Part shown: piece by piece, positions 19,801 through 53,176 of the stretch | Position numbering within the stretch: the stretch's first letter is position 1 | How the letters are laid out: each line of letters begins with the position of its first letter | Source: Aplysia californica | Taxonomy: Eukaryota > Mollusca > Gastropoda > Aplysiida > Aplysiidae | Assembly (NCBI RefSeq): GCF_000002075.1 | Contig: NW_004797316.1 | Location: forward strand, 1,175,560-1,239,559 | DNA length: 64,000 bases | Direction of reading: 5' to 3' | Translations under genes and position numbers: made by a program | The notes under the pieces: generated by a model | Seen by the model: the letters and a program-made list of their open reading frames with translations, nothing else | The model's database searches: none | Told to the model about the DNA's origin: nothing

Positions 19801-21943
19801 TGTATAACTGTTTAACTTTATTTGATTCACATCTAATTTCTGAGAAGCAGAAGCAGAGATGTTCAAGAAATTTAGTACATGAGCTTGAGAATGTCATCTT
19901 TAAGTAGTATTTTGTTCTTTATCATAGACCACCAGTATGCCCTATGGTTCTCTTTGAATTCTCAGAATTCATTAAACTGTCTTACTGTTCTAAATTTATA
20001 TTTTTTTTAAAGTCAAACTTACTTCTATTGAAAGACTGATATGGGATGAATTGCGGCCTCAGAAAGTGTTAAAATTAAACTCAACTTGATACATGAAAAT
20101 GATTTTGACCATATGGGAGCTACTGGTGCTCTTTATTTTTCCCAACTTGACATGTGCCTGATAATTATGGAACAGCACTCGGTGCTGAATGTCATTGCAC
20201 TTTTTTTTTCACAAAAACTAGGGTCCTTGGACAGCAGATTTTATATTTAAAATATTTTCACTTTGATATTCAATTTTGTGTGGGGTTATTTTTGGGTTTG
20301 TTTGACAAAATAGTGAAAGAATGACATCTTGTTTACTCTTCTTTACATGATGATTCCTAGTTTGAACTTCTGTAAGGATTTTGTGGTCATGATATTTTTC
20401 ACTCTGTGTACTTATGAACAGGCTGAATCTGCAATGTGTTTGTTAGTGTGGCATCTGCAACTTTTTTTGAGTGTGTGTGTTCAGATTGTCATTCACTTTC
20501 ACATGGTATGCTGCAAGTTTGCTGAATAAATTATTTATGTCTCTGCTGCAACCTTTGTAAATTTGCATTTCAGATGAATGGACCTGGCTCATAATTATAT
20601 AAGGGGGGTGCTTAATGTATCTGTTTTGGGTTATTTAGATGCAGCTTGAAAATTGTTTTCCATGAGATGCATTTTCATGAAGTTTGAGTATTTACAGATT
20701 TACTTATTATGAAAACGTGTTGATGTCAGATTTTATCTTCAGTGAACATGAATTTGATCAGAGTAAAGTGAACGGTTATTTCCTATTTTTCAACGGTTAT
20801 TTCCTATTTTTCTGCCTTTATTTCAAAATGGCGGAGCAAATTTTCTAGTTGACTCTAAAAGTGGCTGAAAGCTAAGAGGCCTTACTTCTATGTTGTTCAT
20901 TTGTCCATCAACAAACAATGTCTCCTTATGCTCGATGCACAGAATCCAGACTATCTCTGTCATTTCTGTCTTATCTTACTTTTCCCCACCATATAGTGAC
21001 AACTATTGTGTCCTTGTTTTTCTTTTGAACTCAACTACTCAAAATCATGTTGTGTTAAGTCATCATATACAATACAGTTATGCCTGTTGCCATGGTTTGT
21101 TAGAAGAGTGGATGCATTGGTGAAAATGAGCATGTTTCAGAGAGTGTGTATGTATGCAGGTATGAGAGCATGTGTATAGAATTGATAAAACCTCTTTGTA
21201 TCCATTTTTGTCAATGCATTTATGTAAAAGTTGTGTAGAGGGAAAAAAATGAAATAAATTTCATGGATAATTGTTTTTTGGACTGTGGCAATTTTTAGGT
21301 CAGCCAGAATAAAGTGCCTGTAATGGCAGTTTGATACAATTGGGACTGGTTTGACTTTGTTTTGTTTTTGTTTTGCTGCTTCCCAAAATATTAGCTAAAA
21401 CACCCTGTGTGTAATTTTTAAAGTGTGCTCTCACTCTCAAGGGTTTTTTCAGTTACTGAACTATACTATTGTGTCAACTTTATGACTGATTTAAAAAATG
21501 TATTTATTACTAGCCAGTAGATCTATACGGAAATTTATACTGTGACCAGTATTCCTGTTTTGGAAAATAACTTTAAAATAAAATGTTGTTCTTGATGACT
21601 ACAGTTATTAAGTTTTTATTGTATAACCAATTCAATAAGATCTCGTGATGGATAAATGACATTTTCATCACAAATATGTTTTTTGCTGTAAAAAATGCCA
21701 CCATGTTAAGGTCCTAATAATCTTTAAAGACCCTGAAGAGGCAGGGTCTCATTGGTAACATTCTTTTTTATTTCAGTTCTGGTGCCCAATCAAACTTTGG
21801 CTCTGTGTAAGTTCATGGTATCTCTAAGATTGTATCTTTATAGTGGTTGCTTTACATGCAAGAACTAATACTAATATCTTTTGACTCTATACATTTGCAG
21901 AACTTTAAAATTGCCCAATGAGAAGTCAGATGCATTTTGTTTT
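19801..21943 (+). other. CHMP6 3' region, no further gene seen
   Basis: AT-rich. Candidate poly(A) signals AATAAA occur at 20524-20529 and near 21254 and 21576; which is used cannot be told. A 21-bp tandem duplication (AACGGTTATTTCCTATTTTT) lies at 20771-20812. Confidence 0.45.
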
Positions 21944-22397
21944 ATATGTGTCACGACGCAGTGGAATCAGGCGTTTGTCTATTTTTGGGCATATGGAGTT
22001 ATTGATATCATCTTAACAGGTTGTTCATTTGCCTTGCTTTAGATGAAAAAATACTAATTTATTTTGAATAGAAGTCGCGATATTTACAATTGAAGGAGGT
22101 GGGGTCGTCTGGTTTCCGAGGTAAAATTATCGAGAAAATGGCCGCCAAAGTTTGGTAACTTGCATAGCTTAAGAGTCCTTGGAAACTGCAAATTTGAATT
22201 AGTTGTGCCTTTAATCAAAGTTTTTCCATAAATCCACACATATTTTATGTATTTTTGAATGGACATACAAGGTGTTGAGCCAAAAGAAGAAAAAAAAATT
22301 GTACAAAATTTTCTAACTGGCCGAAAAATTCCGATTTTGTCGGATATCATTATTTTGACAAGCGCCAGATTTCACCACGATGCCTCGCATACATGTA
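21944..22397. mobile_element. MA element, copy a
   Basis: The left end TATGTGTCACGACGCAGTGG and the inverted right end CCACGATGCCTCGCATACAT bracket about 450 bp containing GAAAATGGCCGCCAAAG, present in other copies. Non-coding. Confidence 0.75.
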
Positions 22398-22649
22398 TAA
22401 AAAACTAACATGGTAGACTCAATTGCATTGGAAGACATAGATTACACACATACAGTCAGACTAGCGCCAACAGCAGAGTTTAGCCAAATTCTGTTAAGTA
22501 TGGATGTAGCCTATGTGTTTAAGTATTGCAGGGAAGTCTAATTTATATTGTTGGAGCAGATATGTGATTGTATTAGCTTTTACTTTTAAAAAAATATTGC
22601 GCATTCCACTTTATTGTTCACAACAATGTCCACCCAATCATAGAGTTTG

Positions 22650-23413
22650 ATTTGTGTTGTGCGGTGGAATCGGGTGCTCGTCAATTTTTGGGCTTGTGGA
22701 GTTGTTGGTATCATCATGAAGTTTATTAATTCTTCTTGCTTTTGATGTGCAAAATACCCTCTAATCTTGAATAGAAGTTGAGATATTAGTGATTGATAAG
22801 GTGCAGTGGTCGCCAGGTTTCAGAGGTAAAATTTGGTGACTCCCATAGCTTGAGAGTCACTGGAAAGCGAAAATTTACATTTTTGTGTCTTTATTCAACT
22901 ATAATTCTATTTTCAGCCTAATATCAAGCAGATATGTGATTTTGAATGGACATTAACCCTTCGAGCCCGAGAAACCCTCTGACCGCTCCGGAGCTTTATC
23001 GATGCATAGCCCGATAAACCATTTCACCGGTCAGGGAGTCACGGACCCAAGTGAGTCCGGGCCAGCCCTACTAGGCCTAAACATGTGTGCAAAAGACCAT
23101 TCACTAGCTATAGATGTGAGATAGACAACCATGATTAGTTTTTGTGTGGATATTTTGTTATTGTGTTTGACGTATTTGTTGTTGGGTCTATTTGTTGTGA
23201 CCCTTGTGAAATTTCTTTAAAATGGATGACGAGGCCAGGCAGGGGGTATGTATTCTTGGGTCAGCAGAGTCCGGGCTCAAAGGGTTAAATTGAAGGTGAT
23301 GAGACAAAAAACAAAATTTTAATAAAATTGCTAAACTGGTGGGTAAATGCCAGTTTCTTCGATTTCATTATTTTGACGAGCGCCTGATTTCACCTCGATG
23401 CCTCACATTTATG
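22650..23413. mobile_element. MA element, copy b, split by T1
   Basis: Related ends (GTGCGGTGGAATCGGG left, CACCTCGATGCCTCACAT right). The sequence is interrupted at 22953-23288 by a TTAA element; both halves align with copy a. Confidence 0.72.
22953..23288. mobile_element. T1: TTAA-flanked TIR element
   Basis: TTAA at 22953-22956 and 23285-23288 flank inverted ends CCCTTCGAGCCCG / CCCTTTGAGCCCGGACTC. A subterminal TAGCCCGATAAACC at about 23007 is also found in the otherwise different T2. It is 336 bp including the TTAAs, non-coding. TTAA duplication points to piggyBac type (Kolobok also uses TTAA). Confidence 0.82.
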
Positions 23414-24137
23414 TGGTCAATTTTCGTTTAGGGGGGGCGGCTATACCCCCAAAATCAAAATTCGGCTCAAAATCATGGAATTTGAGTTGTAGGCATTTTT
23501 AGCTTCCCCAGCCTCTCCTACAACTATTTCATGGCATAAGAACCCCAAAAAACCTTATTTTTTCCCATACCGGGCATGTTTGTAACCGCCATTTCCTCAT
23601 AAAGTCAGTATTTTATTTTTCTTTATCGGCCGTTTTCTCAAAATGATACTTTTTTCTATACTATTTTGAATAACTCCACCATTTTTCATCCAATCTTCAT
23701 GAAATTTTCACAGAATGAAGAGAAGAGGTAATACTAAAAGTTTGTTTGTTGAATTTTTGATATATGGAATAGATTTTTGTTGGTGGTGTCTGGAGTGTGG
23801 ATTTTCACGGATTTTTCGCAAACTTGAATGCTACCTCAGGAAAAAATTCATTAAAATTTTTCTAATCCGATTAGGAAAACAACAACAGACAAATTTTTTG
23901 ATATAATGTTTGTGAACATGCATGCAAAAAAAACAATCAATTTCCATGAGTGATAAGTGCGGTATTCATTACGTAAGACATGTCAATAAAATCCAATATG
24001 GCGGCGTATCCATGGAAACGAAACTTTTTTCTCAAATTTGATTGCGGATTTTAAGACTCCTTACTGTGCTTGTTATATGTGTGAAATGTGGTAAAATTCG
24101 GTCCAGTAATAAGCGAGATAGCCTCCAGGTGTAGTAG
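23414..24137. other. CHMP6-ATG12 spacer
   Basis: AT-rich with a GC patch near 23430-23450. No gene recognised. Confidence 0.4.
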
Positions 24138-24161
24138 CCCCCCCCCCCCCCCCCCCCCCCC
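24138..24161. repeat. C24 homopolymer tract
   Basis: An uninterrupted run of C about 290 bp upstream of the ATG12 start; length may be an assembly artefact. Confidence 0.85.
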
Positions 24162-24293
24162 TTTAATTAATGCACTGCGAGAGTCTGCTTATAATGCATA
24201 ATATGCATGGGAACAGGATAGTAGGCCGTGCCAACGGTACACCACGGCTCTCTGAGGGAACGGTCCCTTGTGACAGGGACACTACTCTTATTT

Positions 24294-24303
24294 ACCGGAA
24301 GTG
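24294..24303 (+). promoter_or_regulatory. Consensus ETS site in the ATG12 promoter
   Basis: ACCGGAAGTG, a full ETS/GABPA-type consensus, 145 bp upstream of the ATG12 start in a TATA-less region. Confidence 0.55.
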
Positions 24304-24447
24304 GAGATTGTTTATCTTTTATTTCAACTCCTCTCCAACATCTTGACACCGTCAATAGCTTCTAGATCTAGTTGACGAATTGAAAAGGGTCGACTGACGG
24401 CTCTCAACAGAGCTCTGTCAAAGCACTACCTTGGACTTAAATGAAAT

Positions 24448-44556
<20,109 letters not shown>

Positions 44557-44962
44557 TTGTCGGTCATCTTCCTTTTTCTCTTTCACCTTCCGTTGTCCTG
44601 GTGCTTCTGTAACGGACGAGCATGAACCTGTGGACATTCCAAGATTCTGTGGATCCAACTGTCAAAGTTTGTTCATGGTCAAGCAGAATCCTGCAACCTG
44701 ATGCGTGATCCTAATACTCTTACTGCTCCCAAATAATTTTGAAAATAATTTTCCAAATGATTTAAATAAAAACCTTAATCAATTTGAAAATCATTTTCAG
44801 AATATTGAGATTGATATAATAATTTTGAAAGTAAACAATCTAATTATTGAAGATAATGAAGAAAATAAATTGCCAAATAGTAAATTACCAAATTAGAGGA
44901 GATAATCACTCTGCTGTCATAATTCTGGCTTATTAGGTTCTTCGGCTAAAAATCTGGGATCA

Positions 44963-46192
44963 TATATGTGTCATAGTGTGGTGGAATTGGGCGCTTCAAA
45001 ATAATGAAATCAGAGAAACTGACATTTTTCCACCTGTTGGTTAATTTTTATGGATTTTTAAAATTGTTGGCTCTATAACTTTATACATTTAAAAATACAT
45101 TTCTGGGTGCTTTTTATTGAAAACGTTGATGAAAGGCACAAAATACAGTCCGTGCCGGCTTTAAGCACACCGGCATAAAGCACGTTTCGCACTCAAAGCA
45201 AGCTAAACGGCTCTTACTGAATTTTTTGCTATATAAATTACACGCCTTTAAGCACGGTAACTTCGGCTTCACGCACGCTTCATTTACAAGACAGTCAATA
45301 CTTTCAAGAAGACTGAAGACCCATCGAAGATGAAACACAGTCTACACCGGAGCAGTGGAGTGTGTTAAGAGAAACACAAAGAATGCAAGTGATGGAGACA
45401 CACACTCACACGGGCGGAGAGGAAGACAGAGAGATGCACACAGCCGTGCGCGTGGACATAGGATCTAGCCTAGAGCAAAGCTACACACAGACAAAAAAAT
45501 GCAATGAGAGTCGGGGAGATGAGAAAGGGAGGCTGGCTGCGATTTCACTTTTGACCGTCACTATCCATTAATCCTGATTGTGTATCACTCGCGAGGTGGG
45601 ATGAAGGCGGTGGTATGAGTGGCACAGCGGGCAGTGGTACGCACATGCAGTGTGTAGGCCTAATGTGCTGTACCGTGACTGGACATGTAAATTAAGTTTT
45701 CATTTCCCATTCGACCACAAAACAAAAACAAACAAGCAAACAGAAACTACCATGGCGGGTAAAAATACCAGTGCACACTTCTGCGGGGCCACTATAAGCC
45801 TACTTACAAACAAAGGGAAATAGCACGAGAAATTTTCTAGATGAAAATCTCTGGATTATGTCTACTTCGCACTCAAGCACGCTTCGGCATTAAGCACACT
45901 TAAGCTTTCTCCCGATGACCGTGCTTAAAGCCGGTATGGACTGTATGTAAATTTGGAGTTTTCAAGGACACTCAAAGCTTTGAAAATCATCAAACTTTAG
46001 TGACCATTTTCTCTCTAATTTTACCTCTAAAACCAGACGACACCCACCTCCTATCGCAAATATCTCGACTTTTATAAGATTTATGAGTATTTTTTCATTG
46101 AAAGTAAGACCAATTAACAAGCCGTAAAATGACACCAATAAGCCACATGCTCAAAAATTAAAGAGACCCTGATTCCATTGCATTATGACACA
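44963..46192. mobile_element. MA element, copy e, split by P4
   Basis: TATGTGTCATAGTGTGGTGG at the left and GATTCCATTGCATTATGACA at the right; interrupted at 45146-45943. Confidence 0.72.
45146..45943. mobile_element. P4: pogo-like TIR element with TTTAAGCAC iterons
   Basis: CAGTCCGTGCCGGCTTTAAG after TA; inverse GCCGGTATGGACTG ends at 45943 before TA. TTTAAGCAC/ATAAAGCAC-type motifs repeat at the left (45164, 45175, 45246) and right (about 45890-45930). 798 bp, non-coding. Confidence 0.85.
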
Positions 46193-47866
46193 TTTCTATT
46201 AGATTATGCTTGTAGAGAATAATAAACAAACTTGTCAAAATTCATTGGAGGAAGAGTCGTAAACCTTTTGTCTTACTTTAAACAACTTCATTGTGAGTAA
46301 GCCCAGGTGTTATCTGAAGCATTAATTATATTCACCTGAGAATGCTTTAATGAGGATTTCAGTGAGTTCAGTTTTTATATTATGATAGATCCTTTCTTGC
46401 TTCAAACTGGGACTCATTGTATCTTTACCAGTTTGTCAATAGTAGATGTCAACTCCTCATTTTTCAATATTTTTATTCAAAACGGATGATTATCTGTTAG
46501 ACGAGGTGGTAAGCTTATAGTCGATATGACTTCTTATAATAGGATTTCAAATTGGAACTTGTAGGGACTTTCATTTCTTTTTGAAAAGCTTGTAACGCTG
46601 TCCTGTATAATGAGATATCTATGAAGTGTTGCTGGCTTATGGATGAATGTTGATTTTCACTTGAGAAACTTGTATAAATTTATGTATATTTCGAAGGAGT
46701 ATGTGATTTAGTTATCAGTTTGTATAAATGTTAGAATTGGATTTATGTGTAAAAACAAATGCATATTATTTTATTTGTCGTGTAAAGACAAAAGTGTAAG
46801 TTTCATTTACATATTTGTAGAGGTTCCTCAGGAGAGTATGTCATTGTTTGTGTGGTATAAAAGAGTATGAGGTATGCAGTGAAGATTTATCCAGGGTGCT
46901 GAAAGATGAATACATGAATATGCTGTCTTGCATATATTAGAGTGAGTACTGAGTGTATTGAAGAGTTATTCATGTCATGTAGTGAAAAGTACCCAGTTTT
47001 TTAATTGATGTCTATTTCCTCATAAGCATTGTTTGTATGTATGTGAGACAGAGTTACTTTTTGATGTCCAGGTTGTATTGAGAAAAATTGAAAGGACAAC
47101 CGTTTGAAAATAGAATGTCTTCTGTGAATTTCCTATTTTTAGGTGTGAAGAAATTGAACCTGACAAGAACAATGTTTCAGTGCTGGAGATGGGATGTTGT
47201 GCCTTTTGTTTTTTCTGTTTGTGTGCAAGTTTCTTCCCTATTTGGAAACTGCATTTTTTAGTAATCTGTTGGTAAAATAATGCAGAAACAATAAATGAAG
47301 AACAATATATTAAATTTTTGCGTTTTCTTTAAAATCATCTTTTCCTATCACTTGAAAACAAAAATCTCTTTGGGATCAGTCACATGACATAAATTGTCAC
47401 TGCGCTAGCGAAATGGCATTATTAGTCTTTTATTGTATTTGGTGGTACTATATGAGTATGCATTCTATCTTTTAGTAAATTAAAACGAAAACGTACTGGC
47501 AGTTACAAAAGAAACATGCATGGAATGTTTTACCATTATTAGATGATAGTCTAGTTAAACAGGTTTTTCCCTTTATCTCAAAAGAAGCAAAAATGAGACT
47601 TGCCATTTTGTTTGCTCACTGATGATATGTTATGAATGACTCTCATGTTGCGTTTTCACTGTCCTTTAAACACATTACAAATTATTTTAACAATGATCTT
47701 AGAATTTATTGGAGCCTGGCAATCCGTTATAAGAAATGTCCATGTAGACGTTCAAATCTGAATTTCTCATGCTACACTCAGGTGGTCTTAAATTCAAATG
47801 AGATTTATAGAAATGACACTGACAATATATTTTCAAAGAATTCTGTTTTGCAAGTAACTGTTCATC
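46193..47866. other. Convergent spacer
   Basis: AT-rich, no recognised gene. Confidence 0.4.
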
Positions 47867-48114
47867 TTAACCCTATCTGTACGTCGTGCTTTACTATCGT
47901 ATCCGTACGACGTGGGGAACTCTTTGCCAACACTTTCCAAAGAGGAAATTTACTCATTAATCAGATCCGCATGCTTTGCATAGCAGTCTGTCAAAATGAT
48001 TTTTTGAGAAATACTGAAAGTTTCAAAGAGATTTTCGTACTAGAAGTATTCTAAAATGTGAAGAATACAATTCTGGGGGTACAAAATGACCCCAGGGCGT
48101 ATGGATAGGGTTAA
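47867..48114. mobile_element. T4: TTAA-flanked TIR element
   Basis: TTAA then CCCTATCTGTACGTCG; right end GGCGTATGGATAGGG then TTAA. A second inverted TACGACG lies near 47905. 248 bp including TTAAs. Confidence 0.82.
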
Positions 48115-48867
48115 GTTGTGCAGAACAGAAACTCGGTCCCTAGTTACAAATGTTTGCAAACTCAACAAGAACATGTCTGTAAAGCAAGTGCAGACTGCAT
48201 CTTTTTTTAAACCCTTTTTTTGCCTTATGATGGACCTGGTACATCACAAAAGTACGTAATTTTTAGCTTTGTGCCGTACCTTGGATGTCATGAAACTTGG
48301 GAACATTTATTGTTCCTGGTTGCCTATACGATGTTATGTGTACGTCACACTAATCATCTGGCTCTAAAAATTCTGTACAGAGATTTACTCTTCCAGTCCC
48401 GTGCGCATATATTTTCAGCAACGCTTGTACCTCCCACCATCCCAAGAGCATATATTCTCAGTTTTGCGCATTTTTCAAAATTAGCTAACCTACTTAAACT
48501 TTAATTTTCATAATATTTGTTCATTTACCTTTACACATTGTTATATGTGAGGCATCGTGGTGAAATCAGGCACTTATCAAAATCATGAAATCCGAGAAAT
48601 CAGCTTTTTTCTGCCAGTAAAAATTTTTTTACATTTTTGTTTTTTGACCCAACGCCTTGTATATCCATTCAAAAACACTTTTATGTATGTATTTTATGGA
48701 AAAACATTGATTAAAAGCTCAAAAAATGTAAACTTGCAGTTTCCAAGGACTCTTAACTCACTCGCTGCCGGCGCCTTAGCTCAGACCAAGCCACTGCCTG
48801 CCAGCTTTTTTTTTACATTTTTCAAAATCCAGTTACTCTGTACCTCACGGCTGTTCCCGAGCACCCT

Positions 48868-49922
48868 TTAACTCGTTCGCTACGTATTATTTTCGGCTTG
48901 TGGACGAATTTTTTTCGGGAGGGCGAAATGAGATGATGACTAGTGCGCAGTTCACAGGTCTTGGGGGCCATAAATTCAAATAAATATCAACATATTATAT
49001 ACCAATATTTTCAGTATGGTTTGTAGAATACATCTGTATTGTTTATTTGAGTATTTTTCAACTTTGGTTCATGTAAGAGGCGATTATGCAACACAATTGT
49101 GATTGGCTACGGATAAAATTTGAAAATAAAAAATTTATAATCTCAGATGAAACTCAAAAAATATGTTTGCACCTAGTCAAATTATACTTCAAAATAACCA
49201 TAACTGTATATAGAACAGGAAAATATTGAAAAATGAGCAGTTATTTACATACATTCCATAATATTTGTACATTTGGATCATAACCTCCGATATTGAAAAA
49301 AAAAATTTTTTTTAACAATTTTGAAAAAAGGATCCCAAACAGAAAAAAACACTCATATCTTATATGGAATTATTCAGAATTGCATTTGGAATAAACCTAT
49401 ACATGTCTTGGGTGGTACTTTTTGAGTAAATTCACCAAAGAGTAGTGATTTTGGGGAGAAAAAAAAATATTTTGACTATTTAGATCTAGGCCTAGATCTA
49501 GCACTCAAAATATTGATTTCTCAATTACAGTGCACTGGCAATTTGAGTCCAGTAGTATCAATATTATAAAGAAGAGTCCTACACCTCTTTAGTGAGCAAA
49601 ATAATGATACATTTTGTTGTGTAAAAGTGGGCTACTAAGACTGTTGTCTGGGCTAAAATTTGGGCTTCGCGATAAAACAATGTCGCATAAACTTCGAAAT
49701 CGTGTTTCAAAACTGAATCAAAACTTCCGATTTTCGGTGGAAACGCTTGACCCGGAAGTCTACTTTATATTATGACCTTTATTTTAACATGGATATGTGG
49801 ATTGGAATAGAAACCAAGCTAAAATTGAACGTCGGTTCTCGAGCCGCCAGGGGCGGCTTAGGGTACTGACGGCACTTTAGCCGCACCGTCCCCCACGGCT
49901 CGGCGTGTAGCGAATGAGTTAA
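48868..49922 (+). mobile_element. T6a: TTAA-flanked TIR element
   Basis: TTAA then CTCGTTCGCTACGTATT; right end CGTGTAGCGAATGAG then TTAA. About 1.05 kb, strongly similar along its length to T6b at 58171-59221 in the same orientation. Non-coding. Confidence 0.88.
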
Positions 49923-50700
49923 AACATGGCGCAATTGAGGGCAACTTTGAGGGAAATTTTTAGATGGGTCTACTTTTCAAAATTACGAGTTCACTGGTGA
50001 TATTTCTGGTGATGATTGATCTACTATGGATGTCTGTTGAGTACTTTCATGTGATTGTTTGTCTGCCGCAATTACATGGGTAGTTGTTTCAACAAATGGA
50101 GACTCTGGTGGGTCTTTAAGGCAAGACGGTGTTTGATGTCCTTTTCTTATATAAACTTTATTTTGAAGTGTGCAAAGGAAACGAACACACAGGGCAAGCA
50201 TCTACTGTTTTATTTTGATCGAAAGGTGTCCAGATGTGTGAACTTTCTTCAATACTTTTTTGTGCAGCAGCTAGGGTTGCTTCTCCAATTTTTAAGGTGT
50301 ATATGCGCTGTAGGCCTACACATTTGTTGCACAGTGTACAGGATGTGTGTCTGCACTATCCCAGTCCCCGTTCACATGATAGAGAACGAGTACGTCATTC
50401 TTAAAATTTACACAAAAATATTTGCTCTAGTTTGCCTTCCTAATCTTTTGACTTTTCGCCCCGCACGTTCTACACAATTTTTTTTTAAACACTCAAGGTT
50501 CCATTTTCACTCTGGTAGCAGACTCTCATAACACTTGTCAACACAGAATCCCAGAAAGTGAAAGTGGGACCTCGGGTGAATACCAACAAGAGCAGCACGG
50601 CAGCCTGGAAAATGTTACGGGGTGAAGTAACAAAACTCGCTGTCCTGCAAAAGTTTTTCAACCTATCTAAACAATTTTTTCACAAATAACCTCCTTACAG

Positions 50701-50800
50701 ACTCTTACAGCAGATAAAAAACTGGTTACAATGTCTGAGGTTCACGAATGGGAAAAAAATCCTGATTTTGGAGGATTCCGAGAAATACGTGCTCCTCAAG
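50701..50800 (+). other. Exon-like stretch inside T5
   Basis: Between CTCCTTACAG (ends 50700) and a GTAGGG donor (50801), an open frame reads TLTADKKLVTMSEVHEWEKN PDFGGFREIRAPQ. A second open stretch, 50547-50621 (SQKVKVGPRVNTNKSSTAAW KMLR), also has an AG before and a GT after it. The two do not join in phase directly. This could be element-encoded or captured host sequence; the family is not recognised. Confidence 0.3.
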
Positions 50801-52427
50801 GTAGGGTTAAGTACAGAGGCAGTGTGTGTACACGATTAGAACTAGAACCAAACGAAAGGATGTGGGTTACTTGGGAGATCTGAGCTTTCATTTGATACCT
50901 CACACACCCATAGTGATAGATAAGAGAGGACATTTACAGGGGTCTAAATCAAGTGAAAATTACAGACTTTCTAACCGAAATCGGCTAACAGCGCTATCGC
51001 CCAGGAAGCGATGCGCAGCCCGACTGTCGGGTGAGATTTATGACCCCGGAAGGTCAGCGGACGGGTTAAACTAAGTGCTCCGCAAGAATAGTAGAACTGA
51101 ACAGCCGTGACCTATTTATGTTTGGTTAGATTTATGAAAATTGGACAGTTTCTGTAGGAGATGTTGAGCTTTCCAGAACAGAAAGAATTTTGACTCTGAG
51201 TTATTTTGTTAATGTTTTATAGCTTTTCAAAAAACGACCAACTTTGGGGACTAAAACTTTTTGGGGGGGCCGAACTAGCCAGTACAATATTTTTGCTGTT
51301 TTTGTCCTAAAATGTACACAAAAATATATATAGCAAAACAAAGAAAACTAAATTGATAAGTTTATGATGACTTAAGCTACACTATTTCAAACGTCACCGC
51401 TTGAATCATAAGTCGTCGTACTAGACTCAGTACTAGAAGTCTAGATCCAGTAGCTCCTACTACTGTCGACAGGTGATCTTCCTCTTTCTCTCACCTCAAA
51501 CTACCAACACTACCATTATTTTGCACTTCATTATCAGAATCAGAGTTCATTGAATAATATGGATTCAGAATCTCTAAAATTACTAGCCATTTTCAATTCT
51601 CATATCGGCATGAGTGTTCGGTCGACTTCAGCCGCCCGACGTTCGAAACAAAACCCAAAAATAGGACAAAGGGGACTCCTGTTCCAAAAATAGGCAGAAC
51701 TTCAAGGGAAATCATTCTAATAAAGTGAAACTGCACTGGTCAAAGGGATGTTACTCTAGTAATTGGGCTATGCCGTTGCGGCATATGTGTCGGCAGTTAG
51801 TAGGAATAAAGAGTAAAATATGCGACCAATAGGGGTGCAGTAGCGGCGGTGAGTGGTCATCGCCTATTGACCGGCACAAGTGCTGCAATGGCAGTGAGTG
51901 AGTTAAGCTACTGAAGTCACCAAACCTTTACGGCCATTTTCTCGTTAATTTTTTTTCTGAAACCTGGCAACCCCACCTCCTTCAATCGTAAATATCTTGA
52001 CTTTTATTGAAGATACATGGATATTGTTTTTTTCATCGAAAGCAAGGCAAATGAACAACCATTAAGATGATACCAATAACTCTATAGCCTAAAAATTGAT
52101 GATCGCCTGATTCCACTGCATCGTGACTCATATGTTTTTATCTAAACCTCATTACAAAGATCCTACATCACTTTTTAGAATGCATGCCTCTTTCTGAAAT
52201 ACTGCTGTAGTGGCTAGGACTGGGGTTAGGGAGTGCACAAAAATGGCTGGAGCTGGAAAGGTTAAGCCACTAGCACAACGTAGATTCGTATTTGGAAATA
52301 AAAAATGTGCATTATATTGGCGTATTAGTTTACTGCAAGGCTTACAAGCAATCGATAAACATAGGTCTTGTCTTGCTGACAACTGCTTGCTCTTGCAAAA
52401 CGTTAACACCAAAATTACTTAGAAAAG

Positions 52428-53176
52428 TGGCCGTATATAAGGCAGGTGGCCGTCTTAGGCAGGACATATCAAGATGAAGAAAACAAATCATTCCCATCTG
52501 ATGTCCCAATCGAAAGCAGCTGCATTGTTGTTGTTGTTGTTGTTGGTTTATATTTTGTTTATTTTTATTTTGTTGCTGCTTTTGCGCAATGTGACAATAA
52601 AACAAAATGTATCAAATGAGGAAGACCGAGTGCCATGTTAAAACAAACACATGGGTCGCCACCACTCAGAGAACGAGCGACGCTTCTGTCACAAGTTCAT
52701 GTTGATGTCCATTGTTACTTTGTTACAGACTGGGTAAACAGTGACCGCTCATCTCACTTACGATTTGTGTGCGAGTTCTGGATGAGGCTTATAGGTTGTG
52801 AGGGATCATACGCTTACCTCACCAGCAGCTGAAAATTGGTACCTATTGGTCAACAGTGGGAGAGGGCTACGCAACATGATCGGTTGGAGGGACTACCTAA
52901 CTACAACGATGGGTGATTGGGTAATGACGGCTCGCCCACAACGCCAGGGGCCAATGCACAATTTATGACAAAATGTAATGGAGTCACTAAGTCTAAGGTG
53001 GCAGTCTAAGACAGGTGTTATTGCGTGGTGTGATAGGGGTTGGGTGTTAAAATAAAGTGGCCGCGACCGCGTTGGACAGGTGCCCATTTTACACAGTTAG
53101 ATTATATAGAAAAAATGCAAGGGGTGAAATGGAAGGTGGCCGTTTGTACAGGTGGCCGTCAGGGCAGGTTCAACTG
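52428..53176. mobile_element. P7: pogo-like element, left end missing
   Basis: The right end GGGCAGGTTCAACTG finishes at 53176 before TA. GGTGGCCGT-type motifs repeat at 52428, 52445, 53142 and 53154, with looser copies near 52995 and 53045. The left CAGTTGAACC terminus is absent; T3b sequence stops near 52427. Confidence 0.62.

Larger units (their letters stand above)
44557..47310 (+). other. Putative ATG12 3' UTR and downstream spacer
   Basis: AATAAA occurs at about 44862 and at 47288-47295. The distal one would place the MA/P4 nest inside the 3' UTR; usage is unknown. Confidence 0.35.
48753..51906. mobile_element. T5: 3.1 kb TTAA-flanked element, holding T6a
   Basis: TTAA then CTCACTCGCTGCCGGCGCC; right end GGCAGTGAGTGAG then TTAA. 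Without T6a it is about 2.1 kb, the longest TTAA element here, but no transposase domain was recognised. Exon-like stretches lie at 50547-50621 and 50701-50800. Confidence 0.8.
48542..52135. mobile_element. MA element, copy f, split by T5
   Basis: TATGTGAGGCATCGTGGTGA at the left and GATTCCACTGCATCGTGACT at the right; the halves join across T5 as in the uninterrupted copies a and c. Confidence 0.78.

Noticed and set aside
44705-44896. Asn-rich 63-codon frame after the ATG12 stop
   Set aside because: AT-rich 3' UTR sequence.
47632-48054. 140-codon frame near T4
   Set aside because: Runs across the T4 boundary and shows no recognisable protein pattern.
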